58,988 nt of DNA. Source: an uncultured Campylobacter sp. GTDB lineage: Bacteria; Campylobacterota; Campylobacteria; Campylobacterales; Campylobacteraceae. The DNA is taken from assembly GCF_905372745.1 (NCBI RefSeq), contig NZ_CAJPQR010000013.1, forward strand, positions 1-58,988, in the 5' to 3' direction. The stretch's first letter is position 1. Each line of letters opens with the position of its first letter. A program made the position numbers and the translations under genes. The notes beneath the pieces are model-generated. The model searched no databases, was not told the origin of the DNA, and was given only the letters and a program-made list of their open reading frames with translations. This document shows, piece after piece, positions 37,684 through 46,083 of the stretch.

Positions 37684-38265
37684 ATGAAAAAGCTTATTAT
37701 CGCAGTTATACTGATTTTAACGGTTCTTGGCGCAGGCTATCTCGCACTCTACTCAAACAAATACGCCCCTAACGGCCAAGGCGCAAACGTCGCCGAGGGT
37801 CAAAAAAATTATGATTTTACCGGTAAGGGTGCAAACGGCGCGGTGAGTCTAAAGAGCTTTGAAGGTAAAAATAAGATCATATACTTTGGCTATACCTCGT
37901 GTCCGGATGTCTGCCCCGCAACTTTAGGTATCCTTTCAGGCGTGTTAAACGAGCTTAAAAGAGACGATATCGTCGTGGTTTTCGTTACTCTCGACCCGGA
38001 GCGCGACGAGCCAAAAAACGTGGACGAATACGCAAAATACTTTTATCCGGACTCATACGGCGTCGTAGTAAACGACCTACCGGGAGTCGCTAAAAACTAC
38101 GGCGTAAAATACCAAAAAGTCCTACTGGAAAAGTCTGCCATGGAGTACTCCGTCGCACACAGCTCCTCGCTCTACGTACTAGACAAAAACGGTAAATTCG
38201 TAGCAGAAATATCAAATTTAACCCCGCAAAATATCAAAAAAACATTGGAAAATTTAGAGAAATAA
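37684..38265 (+). CDS. SCO1/SenC-type copper chaperone
   Basis: 193 residues: an N-terminal membrane anchor and a thioredoxin fold with Cys73-x3-Cys77 (CPDVC) and the third copper ligand His159 (YSVAHSSSLYVLD). SCO proteins reduce and metallate the CuA site of cytochrome oxidase, or in some bacteria of nitrous oxide reductase. Third gene of the copper operon, followed by a 144-bp gap with an FNR-type site. Confidence 0.93.
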   Translation: MKKLIIAVILILTVLGAGYLALYSNKYAPNGQGANVAEGQKNYDFTGKGANGAVSLKSFEGKNKIIYFGYTSCPDVCPATLGILSGVLNELKRDDIVVVFVTLDPERDEPKNVDEYAKYFYPDSYGVVVNDLPGVAKNYGVKYQKVLLEKSAMEYSVAHSSSLYVLDKNGKFVAEISNLTPQNIKKTLENLEK

Positions 38266-38339
38266 CGGCTCGCGATTTTATAAATCCCGTGTTACGTTAT
38301 AACGCAGATTCATTTTTATATATCAAATTATTACGAAAG

Positions 38340-38353
38340 TTGATTTAAGTCAA
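38340..38353 (+). promoter_or_regulatory. FNR/CRP-type operator ahead of the nos unit
   Basis: TTGATTTAAGTCAA is an almost perfect inverted repeat (TTGAT-N4-GTCAA) close to the FNR consensus TTGAT-N4-ATCAA. Its centre lies about 42 bp before the expected transcription start, the usual position of a class II activator. Crp/Fnr-type regulators (NssA/B in Wolinella) control nos genes in this group. Confidence 0.7.
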
Positions 38354-38376
38354 TATTTTTTTAAGCTCGCCCGCTG

Positions 38377-38382
38377 TATAGT
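38377..38382 (+). promoter_or_regulatory. Predicted -10 of the propeller-nosZ transcript
   Basis: TATAGT lies at the right distance downstream of the FNR-type box and 27 bp before the TTG start of the propeller gene. There is no recognisable -35, as expected for an activator-dependent promoter. Confidence 0.5.
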
Positions 38383-38409
38383 TTCATTAAATTTCGAAGA
38401 AGGAACGAT

Positions 38410-39621
38410 TTGAACCCACGCACGCTAGCGAGCATTTTTTATCTACTATTTTTAATCTCGGCAAGCTACGGTTTCGAGCCTAGCGCCGACGTAAAAAGCT
38501 ATGCCTTTAGCGAACTTAACGGCGGAAAAATAGCCCTATACGACGCGGCAAACGAGCTAAAAATCATCGATGCGGCAAATCTGCGACCAAGTGCGCAGAC
38601 AACCTTGGCCGCGGACGAGATAACCTCGCTTGCTTTTGGCACGGGCGAGCTATATGCCGGGCTTTCTAGCGGAATAATCGTTAAATTTAGCAAGGATTTA
38701 AACTCCAGGGAAGTGGCGCTGGACGTCTCAAGCCTCGGTCTTGATGCGCACATAACGCATCTAAGCATATCAGGCGGTAAATTTTACGCCGTGGCGAGAG
38801 AAAATATCTTCCTCGTCTACGACCCGTCCGTCAAGAAGCTCTCCGCCGCACGCCTTAGCGGCGTATACCGCGTAGCAACCTGCAAAATCATAAATGACGT
38901 CGCCGTAATAACCGGCTGGGATAGGTCGGTTTTTAGGTTAAATTTGACCTCGATGGAGGTAAAAAATCAAGGCAAACTAAATGCGGTGGCCTTAAGCGCG
39001 GCGCAGACGGGCCAAGATATGCTTTTAGGGCTAGCTAGCGGAGAGATAGCAAGCGTAAAATTTGAATCTGAGGAAAATTTAGCCCCTAGCGAGCGTATAA
39101 ACCCAAAAACTACGCAAACAAGCGCGGTAAATTCGCTAAGCAAACAGTCGTTAAGCGCAGCTAAAGACAAAGCCGCCAAGGATGGCTTTAAAGCAAATGC
39201 GGCGGATAAGACGGACGTAAATTTAAGCCAAAACGCGGTTTTGCCGCAAGCATACGGCGATAAACTCGGGGCAAATTTAGCAGATAAAACCGCAAAAAAC
39301 GAAGCAGACGTAAATTTGTCGCGCAAAAAAACAAGCGTAAATTTTTTAGATACGAAACCCTCGGCAAATACGCGCGAAATCGCCCCAAAAAGCCTAAACG
39401 CAAAAATTTATAAAATCTCGAATCTACGGATAAAAAGCCTGCTATCCGTGCGGGATAAAATTTATATCGGCCTTGATAACGGCGAGATTTGGCGCGCGAA
39501 CGCAAATTTTACGGATATAGAGCGGCTCGGGAAAAATTCGGATGCGATAATAAGCGTTTTTAATAATAATGAAGATATAATAACCGTAAGCATAAACGGC
39601 GAAATTAAAATTTATAAATAA
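38410..39621 (+). CDS. Periplasmic beta-propeller protein, NapL-like
   Basis: 403 residues with a signal peptide (cleavage near SASYG-FE). The start is TTG with AAGGA upstream; no better ATG is in range. Residues ~25-220 and ~335-403 show repeated propeller-blade strands (GGKFYAVARENIFLVYDP; KIYIGLDNGEIWRANAN). Between them is a low-complexity linker of ~110 residues made of repeats such as ADKTDVNLS and ANLADKTAKN. NapL of epsilonproteobacterial nap clusters is a similar WD40-like propeller of unknown role. Lying 23 nt before nosZ behind the FNR-type site, it is likely part of the N2O pathway. Confidence 0.75.
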   Translation: MNPRTLASIFYLLFLISASYGFEPSADVKSYAFSELNGGKIALYDAANELKIIDAANLRPSAQTTLAADEITSLAFGTGELYAGLSSGIIVKFSKDLNSREVALDVSSLGLDAHITHLSISGGKFYAVARENIFLVYDPSVKKLSAARLSGVYRVATCKIINDVAVITGWDRSVFRLNLTSMEVKNQGKLNAVALSAAQTGQDMLLGLASGEIASVKFESEENLAPSERINPKTTQTSAVNSLSKQSLSAAKDKAAKDGFKANAADKTDVNLSQNAVLPQAYGDKLGANLADKTAKNEADVNLSRKKTSVNFLDTKPSANTREIAPKSLNAKIYKISNLRIKSLLSVRDKIYIGLDNGEIWRANANFTDIERLGKNSDAIISVFNNNEDIITVSINGEIKIYK

Positions 39622-39644
39622 AATCTTAAGAAAGGAGATTTTTA

Positions 39645-42239
39645 ATGAACAAAATTTTTGGTTCAGGCATCGTTGCGGCGGCGTGTATAGCGTTTGCCGT
39701 TAGCAATGCGTGCGCGGCAGATAGCGACTTGCAAGCTATCATGAAAGCGCGCGGGCTAACGGAAAAAGACGTCCTAGCGGCTGCTAAAACGTATCAACCA
39801 AGCGGTAAAAAAGACGACTATATCGTCTTTTCCTCAGGAGGCCAAAGCGGACAGGTGATGGTTTACGGCGTACCTTCGATGAGGATTTACAAATTTATCG
39901 GCGTCTTTACGCCCGAGCCTTGGCAGGGATACGGCTTTGACGAGGAGTCTAAGGCTATCCTAAAAAGCGGTGCGATTAGGGGCAAGGAGCTTTCGTGGGG
40001 CGACACTCACCACCCTGCTCTAACCGAGAAAAACGGCGAATACGTCGGCGATTATCTTTTCATCAACGACAAGGCTAACCCTCGTATCGCGGTGATAAAT
40101 TTGCACGATTTTGAAACTACGCAAATCGTCGTTAATCCAATCGTAAAAAGCGAACACGGCGGCAGCTTCATCACCCCAAATAGCGAGTACGTCATCGAAG
40201 CGGCGCAGTACGCGGCTCCGCTAGATAACGGCTACCACTCGATAGACGAGTACGAAAGCGCATACCGCGGCGCGGTAACGTTTTGGAAATTCGACTATCC
40301 AAAAGGCAAGATAGACGAGAAAGCTTCCTTCTCGCTTGAGCTTCCTCCGTATTGGCAGGATTTAAGCGACGCGGGTAAGGGCGAGAGCTTCGGCTGGGCG
40401 TTTTCTAACTCCATAAACTCAGAGATGTACACCGGAGGTATCGAAAAAGGCTTGCCTCCGTTTGAAGCGGGCGCAAGCAGAAACGATACTGACTATTTGC
40501 ACGTTTATAACTGGCAAATTTTAGAAAAACTAGCTCAAGACAAGAAAAACTACAGAGAGATAAACGGCCACAGAGTAGTTACGATAGAGGCTGCCGTTAA
40601 AGCCGGCGCGCTATTTTTGATCCCAGAGCCAAAGAGCCCGCACGGCGTAGACGTTAGCCCGGACGGCCGATATATCGTTATCGGCGGTAAGCTAGATACG
40701 CACGCTACGGTTTTTGACTTTAGAAAGATCAAAAATTTAATCGATAAAAAAGAATTTGCCGGCACCGACTCTTACGGCATACCGATTCTTGATTTGCAAA
40801 AGACCCTACACGGACAAGTGGAACTCGGCCTTGGACCTTTACATACGGCATTTGACGCGCAAGACGGCGTACTTTATACCTCGCTTTACGTCGATAGCCA
40901 GATCGTAAAATGGGACTATAAAAATTTAAAAGTCCTAGATAGGATCAACGTCCACTACAACATCGGACACCTAGACGCGATGGAGGGAAAATCGGCCAAA
41001 CCTAAGGGCAAATACGTAATCGCTCTTGATAAGCTATCAATCGACCGCTTTAACCCGGTAGGCCCTCTTCATCCGCAAAACCACCAGCTAATCGACACTA
41101 CGGGCGCAAAGATGGAGCTTTTATACGATATGCCGATACCTCTTGGCGAGCCTCACGACGTTATATCTATCGAGGCTAGCAAGCTAAAACCGGCTACCAC
41201 CTACGCCATGGGAACAAACTCTCGCACCGGTAAAGAAAGTCCGTTCGCAACTCTTGCGGGACAAGAAAGAGTCGAGCGCAACGGCAAAAACGTAACCGTC
41301 TACGCTACGATGATCAGAAGCCACATCAATCCTGAGCATATCGAGGTAAATAAAGGCGACAACGTAACCATCCACCTAACAAACCTAGAGCGCGCCCAGG
41401 ACGAGACTCACGGCTTTACGGTCGATCTTTACAACATCCACGCCTCTTTAGAGCCGGGTAAAACCGCAACCGTAAATTTCGTAGCGGACGAAGAGGGCGT
41501 ATTCCCTTACTACTGCACCGAGTTTTGCTCTGCATTGCACCTTGAGATGATGGGCTATTTGCTAGTTAAAGATCCGAACAAAAAATACGAATCGGCAAAA
41601 GCAAATAGGCTAAAAACCCTAAGTCCCGAAGCCCTAAAAGCCGAATACGATAAAGTAATCGCTACGAATAAAGCTACCGACGAAGTTATCCAAAGCGTAG
41701 TGGCTTACTTAAAAGAAAAGCATTACGAAAAATATCCTAAGGTAAAAGAGCTGGTTACCGACGCGCTGGATCAATACGGCAAAATCCCCGAGGCTAAAGC
41801 AAAAGCCGACGAAGCCTATAAAAAAGGCGACGTAAACGGCGCGATACTTTGGGAGTACCAAGTGTGGCAGTATATGGTTAAAACCGCAGACGTCGGCCTA
41901 AGAGCTAAAAATAATCTCGCTAAAGAGATCGCTACGCCTATGAGTCCGGCTGCGGCTAAAGGCGAGGCCGCATATCTAAAAGGCGGCTGCAACGCTTGCC
42001 ACGTCATCGGTCAGGTTAGCTCGGGCCCGGATCTAACGGGCGTTCTTTTACGCCACGAAAACGGCGAGAAGTGGGTATTTGACTTTGTCAAAGATCCATC
42101 AAAATTTTACGGCGACGAGTATATCAAGTCTATGATCGATTACTTTAATCTAAGAATGCCTAATCAGCACATGAGCGATCAAGAGGTCAAAGATATCATC
42201 GAATACCTAAAATGGATCGACGAAAACGCGGGAATGTAG
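39645..42239 (+). CDS. nosZ: Nitrous oxide reductase, cytochrome c-fused (cNosZ)
   Basis: 864 residues; reduces N2O to N2 in the periplasm. The signal peptide (about 1-24, ending NACA-AD) has no twin arginine, so export is by Sec, as in Wolinella. The seven-bladed propeller carries the CuZ histidines (for example HHPAL, EHGG, HGVDVSPDG, HPQNHQ, EPHD). The CuA domain has His589, Cys624-x3-Cys628 and His632. A C-terminal monoheme c domain has Cys782-x2-Cys785-His786 (CNACH). The start follows AAAGGAG. An intrinsic terminator stands behind it. Confidence 0.97.
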   Translation: MNKIFGSGIVAAACIAFAVSNACAADSDLQAIMKARGLTEKDVLAAAKTYQPSGKKDDYIVFSSGGQSGQVMVYGVPSMRIYKFIGVFTPEPWQGYGFDEESKAILKSGAIRGKELSWGDTHHPALTEKNGEYVGDYLFINDKANPRIAVINLHDFETTQIVVNPIVKSEHGGSFITPNSEYVIEAAQYAAPLDNGYHSIDEYESAYRGAVTFWKFDYPKGKIDEKASFSLELPPYWQDLSDAGKGESFGWAFSNSINSEMYTGGIEKGLPPFEAGASRNDTDYLHVYNWQILEKLAQDKKNYREINGHRVVTIEAAVKAGALFLIPEPKSPHGVDVSPDGRYIVIGGKLDTHATVFDFRKIKNLIDKKEFAGTDSYGIPILDLQKTLHGQVELGLGPLHTAFDAQDGVLYTSLYVDSQIVKWDYKNLKVLDRINVHYNIGHLDAMEGKSAKPKGKYVIALDKLSIDRFNPVGPLHPQNHQLIDTTGAKMELLYDMPIPLGEPHDVISIEASKLKPATTYAMGTNSRTGKESPFATLAGQERVERNGKNVTVYATMIRSHINPEHIEVNKGDNVTIHLTNLERAQDETHGFTVDLYNIHASLEPGKTATVNFVADEEGVFPYYCTEFCSALHLEMMGYLLVKDPNKKYESAKANRLKTLSPEALKAEYDKVIATNKATDEVIQSVVAYLKEKHYEKYPKVKELVTDALDQYGKIPEAKAKADEAYKKGDVNGAILWEYQVWQYMVKTADVGLRAKNNLAKEIATPMSPAAAKGEAAYLKGGCNACHVIGQVSSGPDLTGVLLRHENGEKWVFDFVKDPSKFYGDEYIKSMIDYFNLRMPNQHMSDQEVKDIIEYLKWIDENAGM

Positions 42240-42283
42240 TCTAAATTTGAGCTTAGCGACTCGAATTTAACCGCTAAATTTAA

Positions 42284-42312
42284 GGCTCGGAGCGCGTAAT
42301 CCGAGCCTTTTT
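42284..42312 (+). terminator. Terminator between nosZ and nosB
   Basis: GGCTCGGA (42284-42291) pairs with TCCGAGCC (42300-42307), loop of 8 nt, followed by TTTTT. This is a strong intrinsic terminator 44 nt after nosZ. The accessory genes beyond it would be made by read-through or from an unseen promoter in the 57 bp that follow. Confidence 0.85.
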
Positions 42313-42369
42313 CGTTAAATTTAAAAAGCCTTTTGCGAAAAATTTTTTAAATTTAATAAAGGAGAAACG

Positions 42370-43131
42370 ATGAAGAAGTATCAAATTTACACTATTATCG
42401 CGTTAGTCTTGATGACCGTTTGTTTTACGATCCCGGTTCTTGGATGGTTCGGCGCGAAGGCTAAAATCGCCGCAGGCGAGCCGCTTGCCGGATATTCGTA
42501 TAAAATTTACGACCTTTACACCTCGTTTCAGTACAAAAATCACTTGATGCCAGACGACGTAAAAGCCAGCCTGCAAAAAGCGATCGAGCAAAAAGCCGAG
42601 ATCGGCACGCCCTCTTTTCCTATCTGGTACGTCGCGCTTGAAGCGCCAAACTACCCAAAAGACGCCTTCCCTGACGGTATCCCGGTTTATTTTCACGTTG
42701 ACGGATACGGCGGCGACGTGCACGAGATGAACACCATAAACCACTACATCGGCATGTATCCGATGGAGCACGGCGGCAACGTCGAGCGCGCTATCGCGCC
42801 TTATTATCTGCTTATTTCGACGCTTTGCATGCTAGCCTTTTTATACTACGACGGCAAATTTAACTCCCTGCTCATGGCGCTTCCCGCTATCGCTCCGCTG
42901 CTTTTTATGGGCGCGTTTGCGGGCTGGCTTTATTGGTACGGGCACAATATGCAAGAGTGGGGCGCGTTTAAGATAAAACCGTTTATGCCGACCGTGCTTG
43001 GCGACGGCAAGGTCGCGCAGTTTACAACGCACTCGTATCCTAGCATAGGATTTTGGGTGATGATGGCTATGAGCGCGCTTTGTATCCTGGCCGTATTTTC
43101 AAAGAAAAAAGAGCTCAAAGAAGCCAAATGA
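42370..43131 (+). CDS. nosB: NosB-like membrane protein
   Basis: 253 residues with four or so membrane helices: one at the N-terminus (IYTIIALVLMTVCFTIPVLGW), then three after residue 145. A periplasmic loop between (about 30-140) carries HVDGYGGDVHEMNTINHYIGM, rich in His and Met. Position after nosZ and before nosD matches nosB of Wolinella succinogenes, an integral membrane protein of unknown job. Overlaps nosD by 4 nt. Confidence 0.8.
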   Translation: MKKYQIYTIIALVLMTVCFTIPVLGWFGAKAKIAAGEPLAGYSYKIYDLYTSFQYKNHLMPDDVKASLQKAIEQKAEIGTPSFPIWYVALEAPNYPKDAFPDGIPVYFHVDGYGGDVHEMNTINHYIGMYPMEHGGNVERAIAPYYLLISTLCMLAFLYYDGKFNSLLMALPAIAPLLFMGAFAGWLYWYGHNMQEWGAFKIKPFMPTVLGDGKVAQFTTHSYPSIGFWVMMAMSALCILAVFSKKKELKEAK

Positions 43132-44363
43132 AATTTAAGCTTTTGCTCTTTTGCGCACTAAATTTGACGGCCTTCGCCGGTCCGCTGCAAGACGCTATAA
43201 ACGCCGCCGAACCGGGCGACACGCTGCGCCTAAACGACGGACTTTACGAGGGAAATATAATCGTCGATAAGCCGCTAACGATAATAGGCAAAAGCAAGAA
43301 CGCCGTGATACGAGGCGACCGCAAATCAAGCGTGATAAAAGTAACGGCAAAAAACGTAAAGCTCGTAAATTTAAACATCGAAGGCAGCGGCACGAGTCAG
43401 ATGAACCTAGATGCAGGCATCAGCTGCGCAAAGGGCAATAATATTTTAGTCGAGAAAAACCGCTTTAAAGACGTGCTTTTCGGTATCGAGCTATCAGAGT
43501 GCAACCAAGCCGTCATCAGAGATAACAACATCACCTCAAAAGAGGGCTTTGACGTGCCTAGACGCGGAGACGCCGTGCGCGCGTGGTATTCGCACGAAAA
43601 CTTAATCGAGCGAAACTACGTCTATAACAGCCGCGACATCGTGGCGTGGTTTTCCAGCAACAACATAATCCGCAAAAACTACGGACAAAACAATCGCTAC
43701 GCCGTGCATACGATGTACTCGGCGGGCAACCTCATCGAGGATAACGAATTTAGCGGGGGTGCCGTGGGGATGTATTTTATGTTTTCAACAAATTCTCTCG
43801 TGCGCCGAAACGTGATAATCAACTCAAACGGAGCCTTTGGCGTGGGTATCGCGCTAAAAGATACCTCGGGCTTTACCGTGAGCGAAAATACCTTTTTGTA
43901 TAACTCGCGCGGCATCTACTCCGACCGCTCGCCGCTAAATCCGGGCACCGTAAATACCCTCGAAAACAATCAAATTTTATACAACGTTATCGGGCTACAA
44001 ATGCACGCGACGCAGGAAAAAAGCGTGTTTAAGGGTAATGATTTTATCGGCAACATGGAAACGGCTATCAACGACACGCCCGGCTCAAAGATCGAGCTAA
44101 ACGAGTGGAGCGGTAATTATTTCGACGAATACGAAGGCCTGGATCTAAACCGCGACGGCATCGGCGACACGCCGTACTCGCACTTCGTTTACGCCGATAA
44201 GCTTTGGCAGTACTATCCGACTCTGCGCTTTTTCTACGGTTCGACCGTGATTAGCGGGCTAAATTTTCTAGCTAAGCTTGCGCCCTTTTCCGAGCCGCTT
44301 AAGCTTTTAGAGGACGGCTCTCCTAAAATGCGCCCCAATAACGCCCAAAAGGCAACGCTATGA
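43128..44363 (+). CDS. nosD: NosD, periplasmic copper-site maturation protein
   Basis: 411 residues from MKFKLLLFCALN with a signal peptide (cleavage near AFAG). A longer frame starts inside nosB but the ATGA overlap start is the natural one. The body is a right-handed beta-helix with parallel repeats such as NNILVEKNRFKDVLFGIEL and NLIERNYVYNSRDIVAW. NosD works with NosF/NosY to deliver sulfur or copper for CuZ assembly. Overlaps nosG by 4 nt. Confidence 0.93.
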   Translation: MKFKLLLFCALNLTAFAGPLQDAINAAEPGDTLRLNDGLYEGNIIVDKPLTIIGKSKNAVIRGDRKSSVIKVTAKNVKLVNLNIEGSGTSQMNLDAGISCAKGNNILVEKNRFKDVLFGIELSECNQAVIRDNNITSKEGFDVPRRGDAVRAWYSHENLIERNYVYNSRDIVAWFSSNNIIRKNYGQNNRYAVHTMYSAGNLIEDNEFSGGAVGMYFMFSTNSLVRRNVIINSNGAFGVGIALKDTSGFTVSENTFLYNSRGIYSDRSPLNPGTVNTLENNQILYNVIGLQMHATQEKSVFKGNDFIGNMETAINDTPGSKIELNEWSGNYFDEYEGLDLNRDGIGDTPYSHFVYADKLWQYYPTLRFFYGSTVISGLNFLAKLAPFSEPLKLLEDGSPKMRPNNAQKATL

Positions 44364-45040
44364 ATAGACGAAATTTTATCGCACTAACGGCAGGCGCGGC
44401 GGCCGCAGGCTACGGCATCGGATATTTTTTACCCAAAACGCACGCGGACGAGCTTTTTTTACGGCCTCCCGGAGCGGTTAAAAATTTCGAATCGCTCTGC
44501 ATAAAATGCGGCCAGTGCGTGCAGGTCTGTCCGTATCACAGCATTGGGCTGCTAGACATCGCGCAGGGCTACTCAAACGGCACGTCCTACATAAACCCGC
44601 ACGAGCGAGGCTGCTATCTGTGCGACCTTTTTCCTTGCGTTTTAGCCTGTCCCAGCGGCGCGCTAGATCACGCCACGACGCAGATCAGCGACGTGAAGAT
44701 GGGCGTGGGCGTGCTAAGGGAGCATGAAGCCTGTCTTGCTTATAAAAACGAAAACGTAAATTTAAGCGGCGTTACGAGAATGCTTGAACGTAAAATTTAC
44801 AACGACCGCGAGCAAGCCGTAAAAGACGCCGTCCAAAATAGCGTGGATAAGCCCTGCGATCTGTGCGTTAGCCTCTGCCCGGTCGGAGACGCCGCCATAT
44901 CGATGGCTAAAAGCGACGGGCGAAATTTGCCCGAATTTAAACAGGGCTGCGTCGGATGCGGAGTGTGCGCCGAAGTTTGCCCGGCACAGATCATCGATAT
45001 AGCGCCAAATCGCGGCTATGACGAAATTTACAAAGGATAA
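44360..45040 (+). CDS. nosG: NosG, exported ferredoxin-type electron carrier
   Basis: 226 residues. A twin-arginine signal (MNRRNFIALTAGA, Arg3-Arg4) shows export in folded form by Tat. Four 4Fe-4S motifs follow: CIKCGQCVQVCP (about 47-58), CYLCDLFPCVLACP, CDLCVSLCP and CVGCGVCAEVCP. It is the NapG homologue of nos clusters and should pair with NosH to take electrons from menaquinol to the nos cytochromes. Overlaps nosD; 2 nt before nosC1. Confidence 0.92.
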   Translation: MNRRNFIALTAGAAAAGYGIGYFLPKTHADELFLRPPGAVKNFESLCIKCGQCVQVCPYHSIGLLDIAQGYSNGTSYINPHERGCYLCDLFPCVLACPSGALDHATTQISDVKMGVGVLREHEACLAYKNENVNLSGVTRMLERKIYNDREQAVKDAVQNSVDKPCDLCVSLCPVGDAAISMAKSDGRNLPEFKQGCVGCGVCAEVCPAQIIDIAPNRGYDEIYKG

Positions 45041-45042
45041 AA

Positions 45043-45615
45043 ATGAGAAATAAAATTTTAGGCTGTCTTGCGGCTCTCGCCGCCGCCGCGCTGATAACGG
45101 GCTGCGAGAGCAAGGATGATAAAAAAAGCATGGCGCAAGCGGCAAAAACGCAAGCGACGCCCACCGCCGCAGGCATGATAGAGACGCAAAAAGCGGACGC
45201 TAACGCAACCGCGCAAAAAGACTACGATCAGTTTATGAGCTACGATATAAACGGTAAAAAGAGAGTCAAATTCGGTCTAGATGACGAAGAGAGCGAGACT
45301 AGCCGCTCAGTCGGCGCGCTAGCGATGGTGCGAAACCCGCTGCAAAGCATAAATTTAAAACTCGTAAAAGGGCGCCTTAGCAAGGACTTTATCGTAAAAT
45401 GCTCCGCCTGCCACGACGACTACGCCAACGGCATCATCGGCCCGTCGCTGCTAAATAAAACCTCGGATCAAATTTACGACATGATATTTGCGTATAAAAA
45501 CAAGCAAAAGGCAAATCCGCTGATGAAAGATCTAGTCCAAACCCTAGACGAGGCGCAAATCCGCGCTCTAGCAAACGAAATCAGCGAATTTAACGAGCAG
45601 TTTAGAAAAAAATAG
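45043..45615 (+). CDS. nosC1: NosC1, lipid-anchored cytochrome c
   Basis: 190 residues. A lipobox (ALITGC, lipidated Cys21) anchors it to a membrane. A single c-type heme site, Cys120-x2-Cys123-His124 (CSACH), lies in the C-terminal domain, with Met residues beyond it as possible sixth ligand. In the Wolinella model NosC1 and NosC2 pass electrons from NosGH to NosZ. Starts 2 nt after nosG. Confidence 0.9.
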   Translation: MRNKILGCLAALAAAALITGCESKDDKKSMAQAAKTQATPTAAGMIETQKADANATAQKDYDQFMSYDINGKKRVKFGLDDEESETSRSVGALAMVRNPLQSINLKLVKGRLSKDFIVKCSACHDDYANGIIGPSLLNKTSDQIYDMIFAYKNKQKANPLMKDLVQTLDEAQIRALANEISEFNEQFRKK

Positions 45616-45624
45616 GAGGCTAAA

Positions 45625-46080
45625 ATGGGAAAGAAAATAGCGATAATCTTTGGAGCTTTGGTCTTGGTTCTTATGATTTTTATGCTGACTAGCCAGCCCT
45701 CAGCGCCCATAAAAGATGCCAGCAGACCCGAAATAAAACCTCAAGACTTCGCTCCTAAGCAAGAGCGAAACGAGGAGCTAAATCTGCAAGACGCCGAGGA
45801 AATAAAAAAGATAAAACAGCTACAAAACAGCGTCGCAAATCAGCCCAGCGAGGGCGTTAGCAAACGATACCTCACATCCTGCGCGCCTTGCCACGGAGCA
45901 AACGGCAAGGGCGTGATGGCGCCTAAAATTTCGGGCAAAAGCAAGGACGAAATTTTAGCTAGGCTAAAAGACTACAAAGAAAATAAAGTACCAAACAGCC
46001 TAATGAAAGGACTTTTAAACAACGTATCAGACGAGGATTTAGGCTTGTTAGCTGATGAAATTTCAAAATTTAAAGAGTAG
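45625..46080 (+). CDS. nosC2: NosC2, membrane-anchored cytochrome c
   Basis: 151 residues. One uncleaved N-terminal helix (IAIIFGALVLVLMIFML), a flexible charged stretch, then a monoheme domain with Cys86-x2-Cys89-His90 (CAPCH) in SCAPCHGANGKGVMAPKISG. The C-terminal parts of NosC1 and NosC2 are alike (NSLMKGLLNNVSDED / NPLMKDLVQTLDEAQ), so they are paralogues. 9 nt after nosC1. Confidence 0.9.
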   Translation: MGKKIAIIFGALVLVLMIFMLTSQPSAPIKDASRPEIKPQDFAPKQERNEELNLQDAEEIKKIKQLQNSVANQPSEGVSKRYLTSCAPCHGANGKGVMAPKISGKSKDEILARLKDYKENKVPNSLMKGLLNNVSDEDLGLLADEISKFKE

Positions 46081-46083
46081 CGG

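Noticed and set aside
43053..43127. Longer nosD start inside nosB
   Set aside because: The extra 25 residues overlap nosB and would mask the signal peptide; the ATGA overlap start fits the operon pattern.
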